The notes beneath the pieces are model-generated. The model did not search any database and had not been told where the DNA came from. It saw nothing but the letters and a program-made list of their open reading frames with translations. From Terriglobales bacterium (lineage in GTDB: Bacteria > Acidobacteriota > Terriglobia > Terriglobales > Acidobacteriaceae): a stretch of DNA of 64,000 nt. The stretch lies in NCBI GenBank assembly GCA_035651655.1, contig DASRFG010000024.1, positions 1 through 64,000 on the forward strand, read 5' to 3'. This document shows positions 25,071 through 34,288 of the stretch, one piece after another (the stretch's first letter is position 1; every line of letters begins with the position of its first letter). The position numbers were made by a program, and so were the translations under genes.

Positions 25071-27062
25071 TTATTTCTTGTTCTTGTGGTCGGCGGAGAG
25101 GCCGCGGGTAATTTCGGCAACCAGTTTCGGCTTCAACTGCTCGAAGACCCGATTGACCATGTCTTCGATGGCGCCGGTGCCGACCGCGGGCGGGAGGTCG
25201 CTGTCTTTGATTGATGCCCCGCGCAGTTCGTTCTCCGAGGCTTGCACCGCGTCGTCGGTGGCCTTACGAACTTTTTCAGCCGCGGACTCCATCATCGAGA
25301 TGGGTGACGGCAACTCTGCCTCAACACTGAAGTCCCGCTTGCCGATGGCGTCATCTTCATGCGCGGACTTGGACGCTTTGTCTTCGTGAGAAGCCGCGTG
25401 CGGGTCTGCATGAGATGTTCCCCACGGCCATGCGGAAAATGGCGAACTGTTAGAAGAGGACGGGCCTTGGTCAGCCGCGTCTCCGCTGCCCAATTCGCGC
25501 GACGCGTCGAGCTTCTGCGGCGAGCCGACGGGCCCGGTTTCCGATGCCGGGTTTGCCCACGGGTCAGTGATCCCGCTCGGCTCGGCCGTGTCTTCGGAGG
25601 CAGAACTGGAAACAGAACCGGAAACAGAAAATGGCGTGTGCAGGGATTGCGGAATGGAAGACGTTTCGTCCTCTGCGGTCGCGCGCCCCGCTTCCTGGTG
25701 GGAGGCTGGCTTCTGCTGCATCTCCTGGACAAGTGAAATCTTGGCTTCGTCAGCGGCTACTTCGACGTCTTCTGCCGTCCAGGAATCCGCGTCTTCGGCA
25801 GGAGCAATTTCCCGGCTTTTATTCGCACCGGCGGCGTTTTTGGCTGCGGACTCTTTCGCGGCAAACTCTTCGACGAAGCGCTCGGCTACCGAGCCTAAAG
25901 AACCCGACTCCAATTGCGGCTGCTCGTTTTCCCGCTCACGGCTGTTCGAAGCGGCACTGTCTTCGTCCTGGGACTTGGTCTCTGAATGGTTCGGCGAAGG
26001 CAGGTCAATGAAGCGCGTGGCATACTCGCTGGCCCAGCGCGTCCGATCCGGATCAAATGCGGGATCAACCGCCGGCGGCGCGGAACTCGAGTCGGCGTCA
26101 GCCCGGTCATCAATAATCGCAACCTCCGGAGTTTCGGCGCGCCACGGTTCTAGCGGCGCTGGTTCCGGCTCTCGCTCCGACAACGATGACTTAGGTGCCG
26201 CTTCATCTTCAAATTCTGACGAATCGCCTACAGAAAATGAAGGCAACGGGCTGGCCTCTTGTGTGTGACCTTCGACCGATGCCGACATGCTGGGATGCGA
26301 CGGCGACTCGGTTTCCGGATCACCATAGCCTCCGTAGTCAGCTTCAAAACCCGCCCCAGCAGCGGCGGCAGCGGCTTTGGGCGGAGCGCTATCCGCTATT
26401 GAGCTCGCGCTCTTCGCGCTTTCGGTTACCGCGTCGTTGGTTTCAGCTTCTTGGGCGACCGCGCTACTCACGGGTTCCGGAGTCGCTGTCTCGTCCTCAA
26501 AATTGGGTGTAGCCACAACCTCAAACTCGGAAACTGGCGGCCGGGGCTCGGCTTGTTTCCACATCTCCGATTTCAGGATGCCGGCCTGTTCCGCCGCTTC
26601 TTGTTCCGCGGCTTCCGCATCCCAATTGCGCTCCACTTTTGCGGGCTTCGCTTTTTCGGTCTTCTTGGGCTTGGGAGCGTGGACCGGCTCGCTTGGCGGC
26701 GCGTCTTTACTAATCTTCTCAATGGCGGCGGTCAGCTCGCTGGCTTCAAAGGGCTTGATAATGAGGGCTTCAGCACGGACCTTCTTGGCGTCTTCTTTGC
26801 GGAAAGGCTCCAGCTTGCCCACCGTCAATAGCACTGGGACATGAGCGAGGTCGCGCATTTCCTTCATGCGCTGGCACACTTCCAGGCCGCTGTAGCCGGG
26901 CATGTAGATGTCGAGAATGACGAGATCAGGGCGAATCTCTGTCACCTTTTTCAAGGCGGCAGCGCCGTTGCTGACCGCGATCACCTCGTGGCCCGCTTCG
27001 CTGAGGATCTTCTTGCCCATCTGCTGGGCAGTCACACTGTCGTCGGCCAGTAGTATCTTCAC
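25071..27062 (-). CDS. Receiver domain protein with very long disordered acidic tail
   Basis: 663 aa from GTG 27062. Residues 1-120 form a canonical receiver: acidic pair D7/D8 (LADDS), acceptor Asp in LVILDIYMPG, Thr in VLLTVGK and Lys in IIKPFE. It is followed by about 500 residues of Glu/Ala/Ser/Pro-rich, probably disordered sequence and a conserved C-terminal amphipathic helix (AIEDMVNRVFEQLKPKLVAEITRGL). No output domain was recognised, so it may act as a signalling scaffold whose C-terminal helix binds a partner. Phosphorylation chemistry looks intact; the cognate kinase is not in the window. Confidence 0.82.
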   Translation of the reverse strand: MKILLADDSVTAQQMGKKILSEAGHEVIAVSNGAAALKKVTEIRPDLVILDIYMPGYSGLEVCQRMKEMRDLAHVPVLLTVGKLEPFRKEDAKKVRAEALIIKPFEASELTAAIEKISKDAPPSEPVHAPKPKKTEKAKPAKVERNWDAEAAEQEAAEQAGILKSEMWKQAEPRPPVSEFEVVATPNFEDETATPEPVSSAVAQEAETNDAVTESAKSASSIADSAPPKAAAAAAGAGFEADYGGYGDPETESPSHPSMSASVEGHTQEASPLPSFSVGDSSEFEDEAAPKSSLSEREPEPAPLEPWRAETPEVAIIDDRADADSSSAPPAVDPAFDPDRTRWASEYATRFIDLPSPNHSETKSQDEDSAASNSRERENEQPQLESGSLGSVAERFVEEFAAKESAAKNAAGANKSREIAPAEDADSWTAEDVEVAADEAKISLVQEMQQKPASHQEAGRATAEDETSSIPQSLHTPFSVSGSVSSSASEDTAEPSGITDPWANPASETGPVGSPQKLDASRELGSGDAADQGPSSSNSSPFSAWPWGTSHADPHAASHEDKASKSAHEDDAIGKRDFSVEAELPSPISMMESAAEKVRKATDDAVQASENELRGASIKDSDLPPAVGTGAIEDMVNRVFEQLKPKLVAEITRGLSADHKNKK

Positions 27063-27242
27063 CGGCTGGTAGTTTCCTTTGGAATTTGGATCGGTTGCTC
27101 TGGTGAACTTACTGTGTTGAATTCCCTAAGTCAATGAAAACACGAAACCAAAGTAACACCGAAGGACAGGCACCCGAAGCGGTACCAAAATGGATTTCAG
27201 GCCTGGGAGGACGGCCTTACTCTCCCCGGCCCGGCCATCGCA

Positions 27243-28802
27243 TTAGAAAACCAGCAGTTTGTGCTTTTTCCTTTTCTTGCGGCTGGAAGAGACATTCTTG
27301 TCGTCTTGAGGCTGGTTCGAATTGCCAGCGGCGGACGCATTTCCTTCCGTCCCTGTGGACTGCGGCTGTGCTGCGTCGTTCACCTGGTTGGGGACGGCCG
27401 GGCTGGCGGCCGTGCCTTGGGGCGGATTCGTAACCGGTGCGGCCAGCTGAGGAGTTTCCTGGGGAGTGCTCTCTTGGGGGACATTGGGCGCCAGCTCCGG
27501 AATGGCGTTCGGATCAGCGGGGGCGGCAGCATTGGGTGCGGCATTCGGAGCTGAGGAGCCGGCTGCTGCACCAGCGCCATTTCCCGAGGCAGCGCCGGAA
27601 TTCGCGTCTGGCGTGCCGCCAACCGAGGTATTCGCCTCACCATTTCCCGGGTTGTCGCCGGAGTGCGGAATGGCCTGATTTTCCGCAGGCGACGCACCGT
27701 TTCCAATCTTCTCTATAGAGACGTTGTTGTTGCCTCCCGCTTGTGCCGGCGCGAGAGTCAGAGCGCGGGTAGCTTCCTGGGCAATTTCAGTGGCGCTGGT
27801 CGGTTTCGGGTCAACCAAAGCTGGGTCTCCCACCCTGGAGGCCAGCGAGGTATCTGGGTGGCGGCTGAAGTTCCCCCATACGCGACCTACCATCCCAGTT
27901 TCGCGACGACTGGCTTCTTCCGCCTTGTTGCGAGCGATGGCGTCGGGCGTGGGTTTGGGTACTGGCCGATGGAGTGCTTCCAGCCGTTTGCCGGCAGCAT
28001 CGGCTCGCTCCATAAGAGGATACCGGGTGATGATCTTGTCATAGGCCTGCGCGGCGTCATCAGAGAATTGCCGGATCAGCTTGCCTTTTACAGTTTCATT
28101 GAACTTGCCGGCGCGGATCATCTCGATCTCACCCTCGTAAGATTGACCGAGCATATACAGCGCTTCGTCAGCGCCGCTGTACAACGGATATCGGTCGCTG
28201 ACTCCCTTCAAACGCGCGATAGCAGCTGCCCATGAACCTCGGAGGTAGTAGAAGCGGCCAACGCGAAACTCACGTTCCGCCAACACCTCCTGCACTTCGC
28301 GCAGCTTTTCCTTGGCAACCGGGACCAACTTACTGTCGGGATACTGAAGAATGATCTGGCGGTATTCGTCTTCGGCGCGAACCGCATGGGTGAAATCGCG
28401 ATCGGGCTTCTCCATCTGCGAAAAATGGATGTTCGCAATCTTGAGCTGGGCTTCGGCGGCCTCCGGCATGTTGGGAAAGAAAGTAATGAAGTCGCGGTAC
28501 TCGGCTTCAGCCTGCGCCAATGATGCCGTGCCCCCTTCTGCGTACCAGGAATCACCGACCGCGAGTTTGGCGCGCGCCACATATTCCGAATCGGGATAGG
28601 CGTTGATCAGGGTCTGCAAGGTCAGGCGGGCGACATCGAACTTGTTGTGCTTCATGGCGTCCATGGAGCGGTCGAACAGGACCTTATCAGGCTGTTTAGA
28701 GCCGACATCTGCGAGCGGATTCTGAACCTTCTTGTTGCTGCAAGCGACCGTTACGAGCAGCAGAAGCATGAGTACCGAAATATTTAGTTTGCCAACCACC
28801 AT
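27243..28802 (-). CDS. bamD: BamD-type outer membrane assembly lipoprotein with extended C-terminal tail
   Basis: 519 aa. N-terminal lipoprotein signal with lipobox LLLLVTVAC, so lipidated and periplasm-facing. Residues 35-290 are tetratricopeptide repeats of the BamD/YfiO type (LFDRSMDAMKHNKFDVARLTLQTLINAYPDSEYVARAKLAVGDSWY, RQIILQYPDSK). BamD binds BamA and substrate C-termini during barrel insertion. The last ~200 residues are Ala/Pro/Asn/Gln-rich low complexity ending in a basic KKRKKHK motif, not present in proteobacterial BamD (about 245 aa). It is separated from the receiver-tail gene by 180 bp on the same strand and stands upstream of it. Confidence 0.88.
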   Translation of the reverse strand: MVVGKLNISVLMLLLLVTVACSNKKVQNPLADVGSKQPDKVLFDRSMDAMKHNKFDVARLTLQTLINAYPDSEYVARAKLAVGDSWYAEGGTASLAQAEAEYRDFITFFPNMPEAAEAQLKIANIHFSQMEKPDRDFTHAVRAEDEYRQIILQYPDSKLVPVAKEKLREVQEVLAEREFRVGRFYYLRGSWAAAIARLKGVSDRYPLYSGADEALYMLGQSYEGEIEMIRAGKFNETVKGKLIRQFSDDAAQAYDKIITRYPLMERADAAGKRLEALHRPVPKPTPDAIARNKAEEASRRETGMVGRVWGNFSRHPDTSLASRVGDPALVDPKPTSATEIAQEATRALTLAPAQAGGNNNVSIEKIGNGASPAENQAIPHSGDNPGNGEANTSVGGTPDANSGAASGNGAGAAAGSSAPNAAPNAAAPADPNAIPELAPNVPQESTPQETPQLAAPVTNPPQGTAASPAVPNQVNDAAQPQSTGTEGNASAAGNSNQPQDDKNVSSSRKKRKKHKLLVF

Positions 28803-28868
28803 GTACCGACCTCGGGGGATCCTTAAATTGGGCTTTTCGCCCGCTCAGACCTTAATTGTATGCGGCAA

Positions 28869-29639
28869 CTACACCTTCTGCAGGGTAGCTTCTACCGCTG
28901 TCTTCAATAGAGTTTGAACGTTATCTTTTGGACTGCCTTTTCCGAACACCGCGTTGCCAGCCACTAAGATTTCAGCACCGGCCCGCACCACGGAACCAAC
29001 CGTCTCAACGCCAATCCCGCCATCCACTTCGATCCGAAAGCCAAGCCCTCGCACACTGCGTAACTCAGCCAACTTGAATATCTTGCGCACCGCCCCCGGA
29101 ATGAACTTCTGGCCGCCAAAACCGGGGTTCACGGACATTACGAGCACGTAGTCCACAATGTCGAGCACTTCGCTCAGGGTGTCAACTGGAGTGGCAGGGT
29201 TGATCACCACCCCCGCCTGAGCGCCATGAGTGCGGATGAGAGTGAGCGTCCGATTGAGGTGGCGGCAGGCTTCCTGATGGACGGAGATCCAGTCTGCACC
29301 AGCATCAACGAAGTCGGGAATGTACTGGTCAGGATTCTCAATCATTAAGTGGACATCGAGTGGAACTTCGGTGACCTTACGCAACGAGGCCACCACTGGC
29401 GGACCGATGGTGATATTGGGCACAAAGTGGCCGTCCATGACGTCCACATGAAGAACCGCGCCGCCGCCTTCTATGGCAGCGTGAACCTGGTCGGCTAGAT
29501 GGGCAAAGTCCGCCGAAAGAATTGATGGAGCAACCTGGATCAAGGCGTTTTCCGGGGGTGAAATCCTGGGAAATTCTAACACGCGAGAGTGGCCGGAGGG
29601 GGCTGGAGTCTGCGCGATTGAGCTCCCGGCCCGGGCCAT
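28869..29639 (-). CDS. rpe: Ribulose-phosphate 3-epimerase
   Basis: 256 aa. ATG 29639 has AGGAAG 6 bp upstream and adds about 32 residues before the usual N-terminus (LIQVAPSILSADFAHL). TIM-barrel motifs are complete: metal-binding DVMDGHFVPNITIGPPVV, HLMIENP, and the phosphate-binding MSVNPGFGGQKF and VDGGIG. It interconverts ribulose-5-phosphate and xylulose-5-phosphate in the pentose phosphate pathway. The start is supported by its own ribosome-binding site, but TTG at the LIQVAP position is an alternative giving the family's normal length. It diverges from the RNase H gene. Confidence 0.94.
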   Translation of the reverse strand: MARAGSSIAQTPAPSGHSRVLEFPRISPPENALIQVAPSILSADFAHLADQVHAAIEGGGAVLHVDVMDGHFVPNITIGPPVVASLRKVTEVPLDVHLMIENPDQYIPDFVDAGADWISVHQEACRHLNRTLTLIRTHGAQAGVVINPATPVDTLSEVLDIVDYVLVMSVNPGFGGQKFIPGAVRKIFKLAELRSVRGLGFRIEVDGGIGVETVGSVVRAGAEILVAGNAVFGKGSPKDNVQTLLKTAVEATLQKV

Positions 29640-29686
29640 TCACAGCTTCCTATATGCCGATGCAACCTGACGTGTAAACTGCTGGC

Positions 29687-30199
29687 ATGCCGAGCCAGTC
29701 TGGCCCGCGGGGTAAGGGCGGCGCTGCATCTCACCCGCTCTTTCCTCCGGCCGCCGCTTCCACGCCCCAGAACTATCTGATAGCGCACATTGATGGTGGA
29801 GCGCGGGGGAATCCAGGGCCGGCGGGATATGGCGTTCTAATCGAGGACCAATCCGGAAAGCCGATTGCCGAGCTGAGCGAATATCTTGGCCACCAAACCA
29901 ATAACTATGCCGAGTACTCAGGGCTTATAGCTGCGCTTGAATACGCCCTCAGCGATGGCCACAAAGCTTTGAAGGTGATCAGCGATTCCGAACTGCTGGT
30001 CCGACAGATGCGCGGAATCTACAAGGTCAAGAATCCGACATTAAAGGAACTACACGCGCGCGCTCAGGACCTGGTACGCAAGCTCGAGTGGTTCCAAATC
30101 ACGCACGCATTGCGAGAACACAACCGGGAAGCCGATCGCCTGGCCAACGCAGCGATGGATGCGGGAACCGGGAAAAAACTCTGGAGAACTTCGGGATGA
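29687..30199 (+). CDS. Ribonuclease HI-like protein
   Basis: 170 aa. After an N-terminal tail of about 28 residues the RNase H fold follows with the catalytic acids in DGGARGNPG, NYAEYSGL, SDSELLV and NREADRLAN. Type 1 RNase H degrades RNA in RNA/DNA hybrids. The sequence pattern (NYAEYSGLIAALEYAL, HNREADRLANAAMD) resembles RNase H-like domain proteins related to the RnhA C-terminal domain of bifunctional enzymes. Its stop overlaps the start of the S9 peptidase (ATGA), indicating translational coupling to a functionally unrelated gene. Confidence 0.9.
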   Translation: MPSQSGPRGKGGAASHPLFPPAAASTPQNYLIAHIDGGARGNPGPAGYGVLIEDQSGKPIAELSEYLGHQTNNYAEYSGLIAALEYALSDGHKALKVISDSELLVRQMRGIYKVKNPTLKELHARAQDLVRKLEWFQITHALREHNREADRLANAAMDAGTGKKLWRTSG

Positions 30200-32223
30200 C
30201 GAAAAAATCAATTCTGTTCTTCTATGTGTTGGTGCTGCACACCACATTCCTGCTCGCGGCGCAGACGCAGCCGCGGCTGGAGTCCTCGATTGACGCGCTT
30301 TACGCCACCAACAATTTTCAGCAGGTGGCTATTTCTCCCGACGGCACGCATGTGGCTTGGGTGCTGAACCTGCATGACAAGTCGGGGGCCCCGAGTGCGA
30401 ACACCGCCGTCTATGTTGCAGACCTGCCAGTGTCATCCGCTGCTCCCCGGCGTATAACCGCAGCCACGGACGGCAAGGACTACCTGGAGCAGGATCTCAC
30501 GTGGTCACCAGACAGCAGGCAATTAGCTTTCCTGTCTGACGCGAATGGTGCTGGGCAGGCTCAGCTTTACGCAGCGGCGATTTCGGGTGGTTCCGCGCAT
30601 AAACTCACCAATTTGACGGGCTTTCTCGCCGATCCGCAATGGTCACGCGATGGCAAGCAGATCGCCTTCTTGTTCACAGAAAACGCGCCTCGCACTGCTG
30701 GTCCCTTGGCTGCCATGACGCCCGAGGTCGGGGTCCTGGGGAGCAAGGTTTACGAGCAGCGACTCACCACAGTTGATTTGGGATCGGGCAGCGTTCGCCA
30801 GCTCTCACCGGCAGACATGTACGTCTATGAATATGACTGGGCGCCCGATAACCAGTCCTTCGCGCTGACGGCAGCTCACGGCGAGGGAGACAACAACTGG
30901 TACATCGCGCAACTTTATACACTCGGTCTCTCGGGAGAGATGAAATCCATTTACAAGCCGCCTTTGCAGATCGCGGTACCGCGTTGGTCGCCTGACGGCA
31001 AATCGGTGGCGTTCATTGGGGGCTTGATGAGCGACGAAGGGGCAACCGGTGGCGACATCTTTTCTGTTCCTTCCACGGGTGGGGGCGAGGCCCGCAATTT
31101 GACGCCGGGAATCAAGGCATCTCCCAGTTGGCTAACGTGGCGCTCTGCGGGCGAAATCCTATTCACGGAAAATCTGGATGGATCCGCGGCGGTGGCAACG
31201 CTCGACCTGGGCAGCGGGAAGATCACCACTTTGTGGACTGCGCCGGAAGAAATCTCGACTGGCGCTTGGGGCGCGTTTGCTGTTTCTCTGGCCCGCGATG
31301 GTAAGAACTCGGCAATCATCCGACAATCTTTTTCGCGTCCTCCGGAAATTTGGGCTGGCCCGGTGGGAGGGTGGCAGCAGGTAACGCACTCCAATCAGCA
31401 GCTTCGCCCCAACTGGGGCGAGGCGCGGAACATTCATTGGACCAATGACGGTATGCAGGTGCAGGGATGGCTGCTCTATCCCGCCAATTACGATCCTAAC
31501 CAGCGCTATCCCATGGTCGTGACCGTGCACGGCGGACCTGCATTTGCGACATCTCCGGGCTGGCCACAAACGTTCTTTGAAACGTCAATTCTGGCAAGCC
31601 AGGGCTATTTCGTCTTCTTCCCTAATCCGCGCGGCAGCTACGGTCAGGGGGAAGCTTTCACACGCGGCAATGTGAAGGACTTCGGATATGGCGACTTCCG
31701 CGACGTTCTCACCGGAGTCGATGCGGTGTTGAAACAGGCGCCGGTGGATCCGGAGCGCCTTGGCATCACGGGTTGGAGTTACGGTGGCTACATGACTATG
31801 TGGTCGGTCACCCAGACGAACCGCTTTCGTGCCGCTGTTTCAGGAGCCGGACTGGCGAACTGGCTGAGCTACTACGGACAAAATGATATTGACGGCTGGA
31901 TGCCGGCATACTTTGGTGCCACGGTTTACGATGATCCGGCGGTCTATGCTCGCAGCGCGCCCATAACATTTATTAAGAAGGTGAAGACCCCGACGCTGAT
32001 TCTGGTGGGCGAACGCGACGGAGAGTGTCCGATGCCGCAGTCGCGCGAGTTCTGGAACGCACTCAGGATGTTCGGTGTACCGACCCAGATGGTGGTCTAT
32101 CCCAATGAAGGCCACTTTGTCGCCAGTCCCGAACATCAGCGCGACATCTCACGTCGCATGGTGGCGTGGTTCGATAAATACTTACAGCCCGCTACGGTCA
32201 GCGAAGGCAGCGATCATAAATAG
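30196..32223 (+). CDS. S9-family prolyl oligopeptidase-like peptidase
   Basis: 675 aa. ATG 30196 overlaps the RNase H stop (ATGA); a signal peptide (ILFFYVLVLHTTFLLAAQ) shows export. The first 400 residues are a WD40-like/TolB-type beta-propeller (ISPDGTHVAWVLN, WSPDSRQLAFLSD, WSRDGKQIAFLF, WSPDGKSVAFIG). The C-terminal alpha/beta hydrolase has the nucleophile elbow GWSYGG (Ser), the Asp region GERDGECPMP and His in NEGHF. Such enzymes cleave oligopeptides, often dipeptides or longer peptides released in the periplasm. Likely role: scavenging of peptides. Confidence 0.95.
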   Translation: MTKKSILFFYVLVLHTTFLLAAQTQPRLESSIDALYATNNFQQVAISPDGTHVAWVLNLHDKSGAPSANTAVYVADLPVSSAAPRRITAATDGKDYLEQDLTWSPDSRQLAFLSDANGAGQAQLYAAAISGGSAHKLTNLTGFLADPQWSRDGKQIAFLFTENAPRTAGPLAAMTPEVGVLGSKVYEQRLTTVDLGSGSVRQLSPADMYVYEYDWAPDNQSFALTAAHGEGDNNWYIAQLYTLGLSGEMKSIYKPPLQIAVPRWSPDGKSVAFIGGLMSDEGATGGDIFSVPSTGGGEARNLTPGIKASPSWLTWRSAGEILFTENLDGSAAVATLDLGSGKITTLWTAPEEISTGAWGAFAVSLARDGKNSAIIRQSFSRPPEIWAGPVGGWQQVTHSNQQLRPNWGEARNIHWTNDGMQVQGWLLYPANYDPNQRYPMVVTVHGGPAFATSPGWPQTFFETSILASQGYFVFFPNPRGSYGQGEAFTRGNVKDFGYGDFRDVLTGVDAVLKQAPVDPERLGITGWSYGGYMTMWSVTQTNRFRAAVSGAGLANWLSYYGQNDIDGWMPAYFGATVYDDPAVYARSAPITFIKKVKTPTLILVGERDGECPMPQSREFWNALRMFGVPTQMVVYPNEGHFVASPEHQRDISRRMVAWFDKYLQPATVSEGSDHK

Positions 32224-32247
32224 AGGACACCGAAAAACAACCATCCG

Positions 32248-32715
32248 CTATGGGGCTGCACAGGTGTGATCGTGAATGATCTGCCAGCCTTGGGAAAATT
32301 TGCGGAAAACAAGTGTGAACACCCCGTGGGGCTGCTTCCCGTCAGCCATCGTAAGTTGGAATTGGCCGCGCACCAGGGCCGCCTCCGGGCCGAGCGTCTG
32401 AACGTTTAGTTCCGAAAATTCAAGTTTGCCCATTTCCCGGCCTTCGGCTTGATATACATTGCGATAGCGCTCGAGCGTGGGCTGCCAGCCGCGAGTCGCT
32501 TTCGCCCCTGCCACAAACGTAAGCTCGGAGGATCTCCAATACCCCTGCATGAACGATTCGAGGTCGTGGCGGTTCCAGGCTGCAACCTGATTTTGGAGAA
32601 CTCGACGGATGGCAGCTTCTTCTCGATTACGGTTTGCAGCAGGATGGCCCGATGCGCCGAAAGCAAAGGAACACGCCAACGCGATTAGTAGACAAGTGAT
32701 CCAAATAATTCTCAT
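32248..32715 (-). CDS. Exported NTF2-like (SnoaL/DUF4440-type) protein
   Basis: 155 aa. A signal peptide (IIWITCLLIALACSFAFGASG) is followed by an NTF2-like cone domain: REEAAIRRVLQNQVAAWNRHDLESFMQGYW and RKFSQGWQIIHDHTC, the DUF4440 pattern. Members bind small ligands or act as enzymes such as isomerases, but this copy cannot be assigned. It is the second exported NTF2-like protein of the window, unrelated in sequence to that at 17533-18147 beyond the fold. Confidence 0.85.
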   Translation of the reverse strand: MRIIWITCLLIALACSFAFGASGHPAANRNREEAAIRRVLQNQVAAWNRHDLESFMQGYWRSSELTFVAGAKATRGWQPTLERYRNVYQAEGREMGKLEFSELNVQTLGPEAALVRGQFQLTMADGKQPHGVFTLVFRKFSQGWQIIHDHTCAAP

Positions 32716-32794
32716 GCTGCGTTCTTATCACAAGAGCCGAATCGAAAGAAGTCGGACGAACGCGAGCCCGTGTCTCCGCGCAACTCGAAAAGCG

Positions 32795-33967
32795 CTAGTA
32801 CTTCGGGACGGAGGGATCCACTTTGTCCGACCAGGCGAGAATTCCGCCGGCAAGATTTTTTACCTTGCGGAAACCGGCCTGGCGCAGAAAGTCTACGGCT
32901 TTGGCGCTGCGCACCCCGGAACGGCAGTGGGCAATGATCTCGCGGCTGGAATCCAGCTCATTCACCCGCTTGGGCAGGTCTCCTAGCGGAATCAAATATC
33001 CATTCAGGTTGCAGATCTGATATTCGTGGGGCTCGCGCACGTCGAGGACAAAGAGGTCCTCGCCCGCATCCAGGCGGGACTTTAACTCTTCAGGCTGGAT
33101 CTCAGGAACATTAGTGGTCACTGGGGCTTCTTCTCCACGAATTCCACAGAATTCGTTGTAGTCAATCAGCTTGGTAACAGTCGGGTGCGCGCCGCAGGCC
33201 GGGCACTCCGGATTCTTCCGCAATTTGAGTTCGCGGAAGCGCATGCCAAGCGCGTCCACTAACAACAGACGCCCGATCAGAGGCTCACCTTTGCCGAGGA
33301 TCAACTTGATCGCTTCGGTGGCCTGCATCACTCCCACGAGTCCGGGTAGAATTCCGAGCACTCCGCCTTCTGCGCACGAAGGCACCAGCCCAGGCGGAGG
33401 CGGCTCCGGATAAAGGCAGCGATAGCAAGGGCCCTCTTTGGTCGCAAAGACGCTGACCTGGCCCTCAAAGCGGAAAATCGAGCCGTAAACGTTGGGCTTG
33501 CCGGTGAGCACACACGCGTCATTCACCAGGTAACGAGTAGGAAAATTATCCGTGCCATCAACGATGATGTCGAAATCGCGAAATAGCTCAAGTGCGTTAT
33601 CGCTGCTGAGCCGGGTGTCAAAACGGCGCAGCTGGACGTAAGGGTTGATAGCTTTGATCTTGTCGGCGGCGGAATCCAGCTTCTTGCGACCGACGTCAGC
33701 CGTGGTGTGAATGATTTGGCGTTGCAGGTTGGTGTAGTCCACGACATCAAAATCCACGACGCCCATGGTGCCCACGCCCGCGGCTGCCAAGTAGAGAGCT
33801 AAAGGCGATCCCAGGCCACCCGCGCCAATGCACAGCACCTTGGCCGCTTTCAGCTTCTGCTGACCTTCCATGCCGACCTCGGGCATGATCAGGTGCCGCG
33901 AATAACGAAGCACTTCCTCGTTGGAGAGGGTGGCGGGTTCGACTTTGGGTTGCGTGATGGTGGCCAT
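32795..33967 (-). CDS. MoeB/ThiF/MoeZ-type adenylyltransferase with rhodanese domain
   Basis: 390 aa. ATG 33967 is 17 bp after the CysO-like gene; a longer frame upstream overlaps it. The E1-like domain has the nucleotide motif GAGGLGSPL, Arg/Asp adenylation residues, the Zn ligands CYRC and CPAC and the Cys in CAEGGVLG. The C-terminal rhodanese carries its active Cys in AHCRSGVRS. E1-rhodanese proteins (MoeZ, MoeBR) adenylate and thiocarboxylate ubiquitin-like sulfur carriers. The operon order CysM, JAMM protease, carrier and activator shows that this enzyme supplies the thiocarboxylated carrier for CysM. Confidence 0.93.
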   Translation of the reverse strand: MATITQPKVEPATLSNEEVLRYSRHLIMPEVGMEGQQKLKAAKVLCIGAGGLGSPLALYLAAAGVGTMGVVDFDVVDYTNLQRQIIHTTADVGRKKLDSAADKIKAINPYVQLRRFDTRLSSDNALELFRDFDIIVDGTDNFPTRYLVNDACVLTGKPNVYGSIFRFEGQVSVFATKEGPCYRCLYPEPPPPGLVPSCAEGGVLGILPGLVGVMQATEAIKLILGKGEPLIGRLLLVDALGMRFRELKLRKNPECPACGAHPTVTKLIDYNEFCGIRGEEAPVTTNVPEIQPEELKSRLDAGEDLFVLDVREPHEYQICNLNGYLIPLGDLPKRVNELDSSREIIAHCRSGVRSAKAVDFLRQAGFRKVKNLAGGILAWSDKVDPSVPKY

Positions 33968-33983
33968 AAGAATCTCGGTTGAA

Positions 33984-34262
33984 TTAGTGACTCCATCCTC
34001 CAGCAATTGAAGGCACGATCGAGAGGGTGTCAGTCTGTTGCACTTTCGTGTTCTCCTTCTGCAAGTAGCGGATGTCCTCATCATTGAGATAAAGATTCAC
34101 AAACGCACGCAGCTTGCCTTCGTCGGTATACAAATGCCGGCGCAGGTCAGGGTGCTTGGCCGTAAGGCCCGACAACGCCTCGGCGACGGTGCCGGCTTCA
34201 ACCTCTATTGTGTCCTTCTTGTCCGCATATTGCCGAAGCGGAGTGGGAATGTGTATCTTCAT
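33984..34262 (-). CDS. cysO: ThiS/MoaD/CysO-like sulfur carrier with C-terminal GGWSH
   Basis: 92 aa beta-grasp protein (IHIPTPLRQYADKK start, LPEGTVAEAL-like region GTVAEALSGLTAKHPDL, RAFVNLYLNDEDIR). The end is LSIVPSIAGGWSH: the Gly-Gly needed for thiocarboxylation is masked by three extra residues. The adjacent gene encodes a JAMM metalloprotease able to trim such tails, as is known for QbsE/QbsD. The carrier's other neighbours are CysM-like synthase and MoeZ-like activator, which fits the actinobacterial CysO-CysM-Mec cysteine pathway. The gene name is by context and similarity. Confidence 0.88.
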   Translation of the reverse strand: MKIHIPTPLRQYADKKDTIEVEAGTVAEALSGLTAKHPDLRRHLYTDEGKLRAFVNLYLNDEDIRYLQKENTKVQQTDTLSIVPSIAGGWSH

Positions 34263-34288
34263 TATGTAGCTCTCCTGTGTACAGATGA

